A stretch of DNA of 64,000 nucleotides. It comes from Pseudomonadota bacterium. Lineage in GTDB: Bacteria; Pseudomonadota; Alphaproteobacteria; Rhizobiales; Tepidamorphaceae. A model generated the notes under the pieces. The model did not search any database. It was not told the DNA's origin and saw only the letters and a list, made by a program, of their open reading frames with translations. Both the position numbers and the translations under genes were made by a program. The stretch covers positions 1-64,000 of the forward strand of contig JAEWYT010000093.1 of NCBI GenBank assembly GCA_023458595.1. Direction: 5' to 3'. Shown piece by piece: positions 59,807 to 64,000 of this stretch; within the stretch, counting starts at the first letter, position 1; each line of letters begins with the position of its first letter.

Positions 59807-60751
59807 ATGTCCGGCAAGGCCACCCAGAAACCGAAGACCAGAGAACCCGATCCGCTCAAGGCCGAGCGCATCGCCAAGCGCATCGCCCGCTCGGGGCTGT
59901 GCTCGCGCCGCGACGCCGAGAAGCTGATCGCCGAGCGCCGCGTGGCTGTGAACGGCCAGGTGCTCGACAGCCCGGCCGTCACGGTCGGGCCGCAGGACAC
60001 GATCGCCGTCGACGGCAATCCGCTGCCCGAGATCGAGCCGACGAGGCTGTGGCTCTACCACAAGCCGGCGGGCCTCGTGACCACCAACCGCGATCCGCAG
60101 GGCCGCGCGACGATCTTCGAACGGCTGCCGAAGGACCTGCCGCGCGTGATGACGGTCGGCCGGCTCGACATCAACACCGAGGGCCTGCTGCTGCTCACCA
60201 ACGACGGCGGCCTCGCCCGCGTGCTGGAACTGCCCGCCACCGGCTGGCTGAGGCGCTACCGGGTGCGCGCGCACGGGAGCATCGCGCAGGAGCGGCTCGA
60301 CGCTCTGAAGGCCGGCATCACCATCGGCGACGTGCGCTACGGACCGATCGAGGCGAGCCTCGACCGCACGCAGGGGGGCAACGTCTGGCTGACGATGGGC
60401 CTGCGCGAGGGCAAGAACCGCGAGATCAAGACCGTGCTGGAGGCGCTGGGGCTCAAGGTCAACCGGCTGATCCGCGTCTCCTTCGGCCCCTTCATGCTGC
60501 GCGACCTGGCGATCGGCGCGGTCGAGGAGGTGAAGGCGCGCATCCTGCGCGACCAGCTAGGCTTCAAGCTCGCCCGCGAGGCCGGCATCACCCTGCCCGA
60601 GCCGACCAGGGAAGCCGCGCCGAAACGGGGCAAGGGTGCCAAGGAGGCCGCGGCGAAGCGGGAAAAGGGGCCGCAGAAGCCGGCAGCGAAGAAGAGCGGC
60701 GCAGTCGGGCCCGCCGGGAAGAGCCATGCGCGTCGTCGGCGGCCGGCTTAA
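59807..60751 (+). CDS. rluB: pseudouridine synthase, RluB/RsuA family
   Basis: A 314-residue rRNA pseudouridine synthase. An S4 RNA-binding domain at the N-terminus (RIAKRIARSGLCSRRDAEKL) precedes the catalytic domain with GRLDINTEGLLLLTNDG (catalytic Asp) and GKNREIKTVLEALG. The last ~60 residues form a Lys/Ala/Pro-rich basic tail. RluB acts on 23S U2605; RsuA-like specificity cannot be excluded. The tail overlaps the rsmD start by 26 bp. Confidence 0.93.
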   Translation: MSGKATQKPKTREPDPLKAERIAKRIARSGLCSRRDAEKLIAERRVAVNGQVLDSPAVTVGPQDTIAVDGNPLPEIEPTRLWLYHKPAGLVTTNRDPQGRATIFERLPKDLPRVMTVGRLDINTEGLLLLTNDGGLARVLELPATGWLRRYRVRAHGSIAQERLDALKAGITIGDVRYGPIEASLDRTQGGNVWLTMGLREGKNREIKTVLEALGLKVNRLIRVSFGPFMLRDLAIGAVEEVKARILRDQLGFKLAREAGITLPEPTREAAPKRGKGAKEAAAKREKGPQKPAAKKSGAVGPAGKSHARRRRPA

Positions 60752-61286
60752 GGGGCTGTCGCTCGCGACGCCGAAGAGCCACGCGATCCGGCCGACGTCG
60801 GACCGGTTGCGCGAGGCCGTCTTCAACATCCTCGCCCATGCCTACGACGATCCGGTTCAGGGCGCGCGCGTGCTCGACCTGTGCGCCGGCACCGGGGCGA
60901 TGGGCATCGAGGCGCTGTCGCGCGGGGCGCGCTCGGCGGTCTTCATCGACGTCTCGGCGGAGGCGCGCGCGCTGATCCGGCGCAACCTGGAGGCGGCCGG
61001 CATCATGGGGCTTGCCCGCATCTCGAAGCGCGACGCCGCCCATCTCGGCCCGGCGGGGGCGCAGGGCAACTTCAGCCTCGTCTTCCTCGATCCGCCGTAT
61101 GGGCAGGGGCTGGCCGAAAAGGCGCTGGCGAGCCTCGCCAGGGGCGGGTGGCTCGCCGACGGCGCGCTGCTCGTCGTCGAGGAGCGGGCGGGGCTCGAAC
61201 TTAAGATGCCGGCAGGCTATATCGAGCGCGAACGCCGCGCCTACGGCGAAACGGAAATACGAATCCTCACCTACGAGCACCCATGA
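60726..61286 (+). CDS. rsmD: 16S rRNA (guanine(966)-N(2))-methyltransferase
   Basis: A 186-residue Rossmann-fold methyltransferase. RPTSDRLREAVFNIL, LDLCAGTGAMGIEALSRGA (SAM binding) and LDPPYGQG (N-methyltransferase motif) define RsmD. ATG 60726 (MRVVGGRLKG) is the homologue start. It overlaps rluB upstream and the amidotransferase downstream by 4 bp (ATGA). Confidence 0.95.
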   Translation: MRVVGGRLKGLSLATPKSHAIRPTSDRLREAVFNILAHAYDDPVQGARVLDLCAGTGAMGIEALSRGARSAVFIDVSAEARALIRRNLEAAGIMGLARISKRDAAHLGPAGAQGNFSLVFLDPPYGQGLAEKALASLARGGWLADGALLVVEERAGLELKMPAGYIERERRAYGETEIRILTYEHP

Positions 61287-61987
61287 GAATCCTTGTCGTC
61301 GAGAACTACCCGAACTCGCCGCTCGGCAATGTCGGTGAGGCGCTGGCCGAGGCCGGCGCGAAGATCGACACGATCGCCGCGCATGGCGGCGAGCCGCTAC
61401 CCGAGACGCACGAGAACCACGACGCGCTGATCATGCTCGGCGGGGCGCAGAGCGCGCTCGACGACGACGACTATCCGTACCTGCCGTCGCTCTGCCGGCT
61501 GACGCGCTCCTTCGGCGATTCCGGCCGCGCCGTGCTCGGCATCTGTCTCGGCTCGCAGATCATCGCCCGCGCCTACAACGGCGAGAACGTCCTGGACCGG
61601 CCGCTCGAATTCGGCTACCGGCCCGTCTCGCCGCTGCCCGGGGCCGCCGAGGACCCGGTGCTTTCGGGCCTCACGACCCCGACCCCGACCTTCCACTGGC
61701 ACAAGGACACCGTGCGCCTGCCGGCCGGCGCGATCCGGCTCGCCGAGAGCGAGATGACGCCGAACCAGGCCTGGAAGATCGGCGCCAGGGTCTACGCCGT
61801 CCAGTTCCATTTCGAGGCGTCCCGCGAGGTCGTGGCGGACTGGTCCAGCAAGTCCGCCGAGTACGTCCGCGATCTCGTGCCCGACTGGGAGCAGCGGATG
61901 CCGTCCGAGCTCGCCACGAACGGCGTGGTCGCCGATACGCTCGGGCTGGAGCTTGCGCGTCGGTGGGTGGAGGTGGTGGGGGCGTAG
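61283..61987 (+). CDS. class I glutamine amidotransferase-like protein
   Basis: A 234-residue GATase1 domain. The nucleophile is in LGICLGSQI, the catalytic His in VQFHFEAS, and the oxyanion region in LIMLGGAQSALDDDDYPYLP. It is a stand-alone amidotransferase of the GMP-synthase-like group, without a synthase domain. The substrate could be a gamma-glutamyl compound. Start overlaps the rsmD stop. Confidence 0.9.
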   Translation: MRILVVENYPNSPLGNVGEALAEAGAKIDTIAAHGGEPLPETHENHDALIMLGGAQSALDDDDYPYLPSLCRLTRSFGDSGRAVLGICLGSQIIARAYNGENVLDRPLEFGYRPVSPLPGAAEDPVLSGLTTPTPTFHWHKDTVRLPAGAIRLAESEMTPNQAWKIGARVYAVQFHFEASREVVADWSSKSAEYVRDLVPDWEQRMPSELATNGVVADTLGLELARRWVEVVGA

Positions 61988-62070
61988 TTGCCGTGCCACC
62001 ACTGAAACCAACCCGAGAACGGGCCGCGTCGTATTCCGTCGAAATCGACACGGCGGGCTGCGGGATCATC

Positions 62071-62189
62071 GCAGCCGCCGAATGGGCCCCGGATCAAGTC
62101 CGGGGCACACCTTTGTTTGTATGGCCAGGTGGCAGCCGGAAAACAGGCCCGGTGTCCTGGACTTGATCCAGGACCCATGGGGCGGCTGC
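62071..62189. repeat. mirrored pair of REP-like palindromes (BIME-like)
   Basis: Two 40-base units face each other in the 254-bp gap between the amidotransferase and mutL. Each has GCAGCCGCC at the outer end and a 7-bp palindrome CCCCGGA-TCAAG-TCCGGGG or its variant TCCTGGA-CTTGA-TCCAGGA. About 34 of 40 bases match between the left unit and the reverse complement of the right. It may act as a bidirectional terminator for the two convergent genes. I see no gene in the gap. Confidence 0.8.
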
Positions 62190-62241
62190 GAAACCGCACT
62201 ACCTTTCCGCAAATGCCGATTCCGCCGAAGGAAACGCCGCC

Positions 62242-64000
62242 CTACCGCCTCCCGAACAGCCGCTCGATATCCGACAGCTTCAGTTCCACGAAGGTCGGCC
62301 GGCCGTGGTTGCACTGGCCGGAATTCGGCGTCGCCTCCATCTCGCGCAGGAGCGCGTTCATCTCCTGCGCGTTGAGACGGCGGCCGGCACGCACGGAGCC
62401 GTGGCAGGCCATGCGCGAGGCGATCGCCTCGAGCCGGTCGAGGAGCCGCGTCGAGGTGCCCGCCTCGGCGATGTCGTCGGCGAGGTCACGGACGAGGCCC
62501 TTCACGTCGAAATCGCCGAGCATCGAAGGCGTCTCGCTGACGGCCACCGCGCCGGGGCCGAAGGGCTCCAGCACCAGCCCGAGCGCAGCCAGTTCCCCGG
62601 CCTTCTCGGCGAGGCGGGCGGCGTCGGCCGGGGCCAGGTCGACGATCTCGGGGATCAGCAGCGCCTGGCGGGCGACGCCGTTTTCCTCGATCGCCCGCTT
62701 CAGCCGCTCGTAGACGAGCCGCTCGTGGGCGGCGTGCTGGTCGACGATGACGATGCCGTCGGCCGTCTGGGCGACAATGAAGGTCTCGTGCACCTGCGCG
62801 CGGGCGGCGCCGAGCGGATGATCGCTCGTCTCCGTCTCCACCGGCGCGGCCGTCGCGCGGGTATCGGCGGAGGGGGCGGAGGGCGCGGCGAAGCCTTCGA
62901 AGGTCCGCGGCGCCTCCGCGAAGCCGGTCGCGGCGAGCGCCGTCGATACCGCGTAGGCCGACGGGCCGCCCGAACCGTATCCCCCGCCGCCCCCGTAGGG
63001 CGCCTGCCCGCCTCCGTTCGCACGGAAGCTCGACAGGGTGTCGGCGGCCATCGCGGCCGACGGCTTCGGCCCGGTGCCGGCGAGGGCGGACCTGAGCGCG
63101 CTGACGACGAGGCCGCGCACGAGGCCCGGGTCGCGGAAGCGCACCTCGGCCTTGGCGGGATGGACGTTGACGTCGACCTCGCGCGGATCGAGCGACAGGA
63201 ACAGCGCGCAGGCCGGCCAGCGGTCTCGGGCGAGCACGTCGCCGTAGCCGGCCTTCACCGCGCCGACGAGGGCGCGGTCCTTCACCGGGCGGCCGTTGAC
63301 GAAGAGATAGAGGTGGCGCGCGTTCGGCCGGTGCCAGGTCGGATGGCCGGCGAGGCCGGTCAGGCGCACGCCGCCGTGCTCGACGTCGAGGACGATGCCG
63401 TTGTCGCGGAACTCGTTCCCGAGCACGTCGGCGATGCGATCGGTCAGCGCGTTTTGTTCGTCGATAAGCTCGCCGGCGGCTGCGACCGACAGGACGTTGC
63501 GCTCGCCGACGGTGAGCGAGAAGGCGATCTCGGGATGGGCGAGCGCCAGGCGGCGGACGACGTCGGTGACGGCCTGGTTCTCGGCCGGCTCGGTCTTCAG
63601 GAAGCGCAGGCGGGCGGGCGTTGAATGGAACAGCTCGCTCACCTCGACGCGCGTGCCGCGCGAGAGCCCGGCCGGCATCGGCCCCTCGCGGAGACCGGCG
63701 TCCACGACGACGCGGCTCGCGTGGCCGGCGTCGCCGGTGCGCGTCGTGATCGACAGCCGGGCGACGGAGCCGATCGAGGGCAGCGCCTCGCCGCGGAAGC
63801 CCAGCGTGCGGATATCGACCAGGTCGCCCTCGGGGAGCTTCGAGGTCGCGTGGCGCTCGACGGCGAGCGCGACGTCTTCCGGAGACATGCCCGAACCGTC
63901 GTCGTCGACGCGGATCAGCCGCCGGCCGCCGCCCTCGACCACCACGTCGATACGCCGCGCGCCCGCGTCGATGGCGTTCTCGACCAGTTCCTTGACGACG
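62242..64000 (-). CDS. mutL: DNA mismatch repair protein MutL (5' end outside window)
   Basis: At least 586 residues, open to the window end. The N-terminal GHKL ATPase reads LVENAIDAGARRIDVVVE and DDGSGM near the window edge, and LGFRGEALPSIGSVARL. The C-terminal domain carries DQHAAHERLVYE, the DQHA(X)2E(X)4E endonuclease motif, and ACHGSVRAG and CNHGRPTF, so it is a nicking MutL as expected where MutH is absent. A Gly/Ala/Pro-rich linker of ~100 residues separates the domains. The gene is convergent with the amidotransferase across the REP-like pair. Confidence 0.97.
   Translation of the reverse strand, partial: VVKELVENAIDAGARRIDVVVEGGGRRLIRVDDDGSGMSPEDVALAVERHATSKLPEGDLVDIRTLGFRGEALPSIGSVARLSITTRTGDAGHASRVVVDAGLREGPMPAGLSRGTRVEVSELFHSTPARLRFLKTEPAENQAVTDVVRRLALAHPEIAFSLTVGERNVLSVAAAGELIDEQNALTDRIADVLGNEFRDNGIVLDVEHGGVRLTGLAGHPTWHRPNARHLYLFVNGRPVKDRALVGAVKAGYGDVLARDRWPACALFLSLDPREVDVNVHPAKAEVRFRDPGLVRGLVVSALRSALAGTGPKPSAAMAADTLSSFRANGGGQAPYGGGGGYGSGGPSAYAVSTALAATGFAEAPRTFEGFAAPSAPSADTRATAAPVETETSDHPLGAARAQVHETFIVAQTADGIVIVDQHAAHERLVYERLKRAIEENGVARQALLIPEIVDLAPADAARLAEKAGELAALGLVLEPFGPGAVAVSETPSMLGDFDVKGLVRDLADDIAEAGTSTRLLDRLEAIASRMACHGSVRAGRRLNAQEMNALLREMEATPNSGQCNHGRPTFVELKLSDIERLFGRR

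Noticed and set aside
1..64000. tRNA, rRNA, prophage, IS element or integrase
   Set aside because: Looked for on both strands; no cloverleaf, rRNA core, transposase or integrase motif recognised. Only REP-like repeats were found.

Overview
The window is a very GC-rich chromosomal segment with dense, mostly operonic gene order. It reads as an alphaproteobacterium, most likely of the Hyphomicrobiales (Rhizobiales). The evidence is gene content rather than rRNA: an F0 operon (atpI-B-E-F'-F) detached from the F1 genes, a ctaC-D-B-coxF-G-E block followed by DUF983 and surf1, an lpxK-waaA-DUF374-msbA-DUF4170-cysQ-like block, an IalB-family protein, DUF2093 and DUF6101 proteins, the APH-like type of ThrB, the plant/alphaproteobacterial type of glutamate-cysteine ligase, and repeated DUF1127 genes. 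No rRNA, tRNA, CRISPR array, integrase, transposase or prophage was recognised.

Layout. 1-1600 is the 3' end of smc. 1697-4427 is the F0 ATP synthase operon with a good sigma70-type promoter. It ends in a terminator that has been tandemly duplicated with about 235 bp of flanking sequence, including a REP-like hairpin. 4908-11561 is a minus-strand glycine-catabolism operon under a tandem glycine riboswitch: gcvT-gcvH-osmC-gcvPA-orphan-gcvPB-pip. The orphan gene is much less GC-rich and sits exactly at the gcvPA/gcvPB junction. 11574-16981 holds a lipoprotein, ispH-thrB-rnhA, a peroxiredoxin, a DsbD-alpha-like secreted protein and yqgE. 17025-29815 is a long minus-strand stretch: a 7TM-PAS-GGDEF-EAL protein, a GNAT, an M16 protease, thrC, and then the cytochrome aa3 oxidase structural and assembly genes, with heme O synthase and SURF1. 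30169-31742 carries IalB-family, HAD and DUF2093 genes. 31758-37919 is the lipid A/KDO/LPS export block.

38160-47515 is a mixed housekeeping region: DUF6101, a double winged-helix protein, arfB, an Old Yellow Enzyme, a decayed HepT/MntA toxin-antitoxin pair, a GFA protein, ubiA, GNAT, rsmE, gshA and an EamA exporter. 47549-50211 contains a secreted orphan, then a LysR regulator with a clear LysR box divergent from two DUF1127 genes and a small DUF2892-type membrane protein. 50266-53018 is xseA, then a GST divergent from an HxlR regulator. 53091-57230 is a tightly overlapping set: purD, a haloacetate-dehalogenase-like hydrolase, an APH-like phosphotransferase and a patatin. 57240-59291 is a secreted orphan, then arsR and an ArsP-type permease with duplicated operators. 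59302-64000 is tadA, rluB, rsmD, a glutamine amidotransferase, a mirrored REP pair, and the 3' part of mutL running off the end.

The parts most worth a second look are the insertion inside the glycine cleavage operon, the inactivated HepT toxin beside an intact MntA-like gene, the LysR/DUF1127 module, and the dehalogenase-like gene fused by overlap to purD. I did not find a convincing wholly new multi-gene system; most of the window is conserved alphaproteobacterial core genome.
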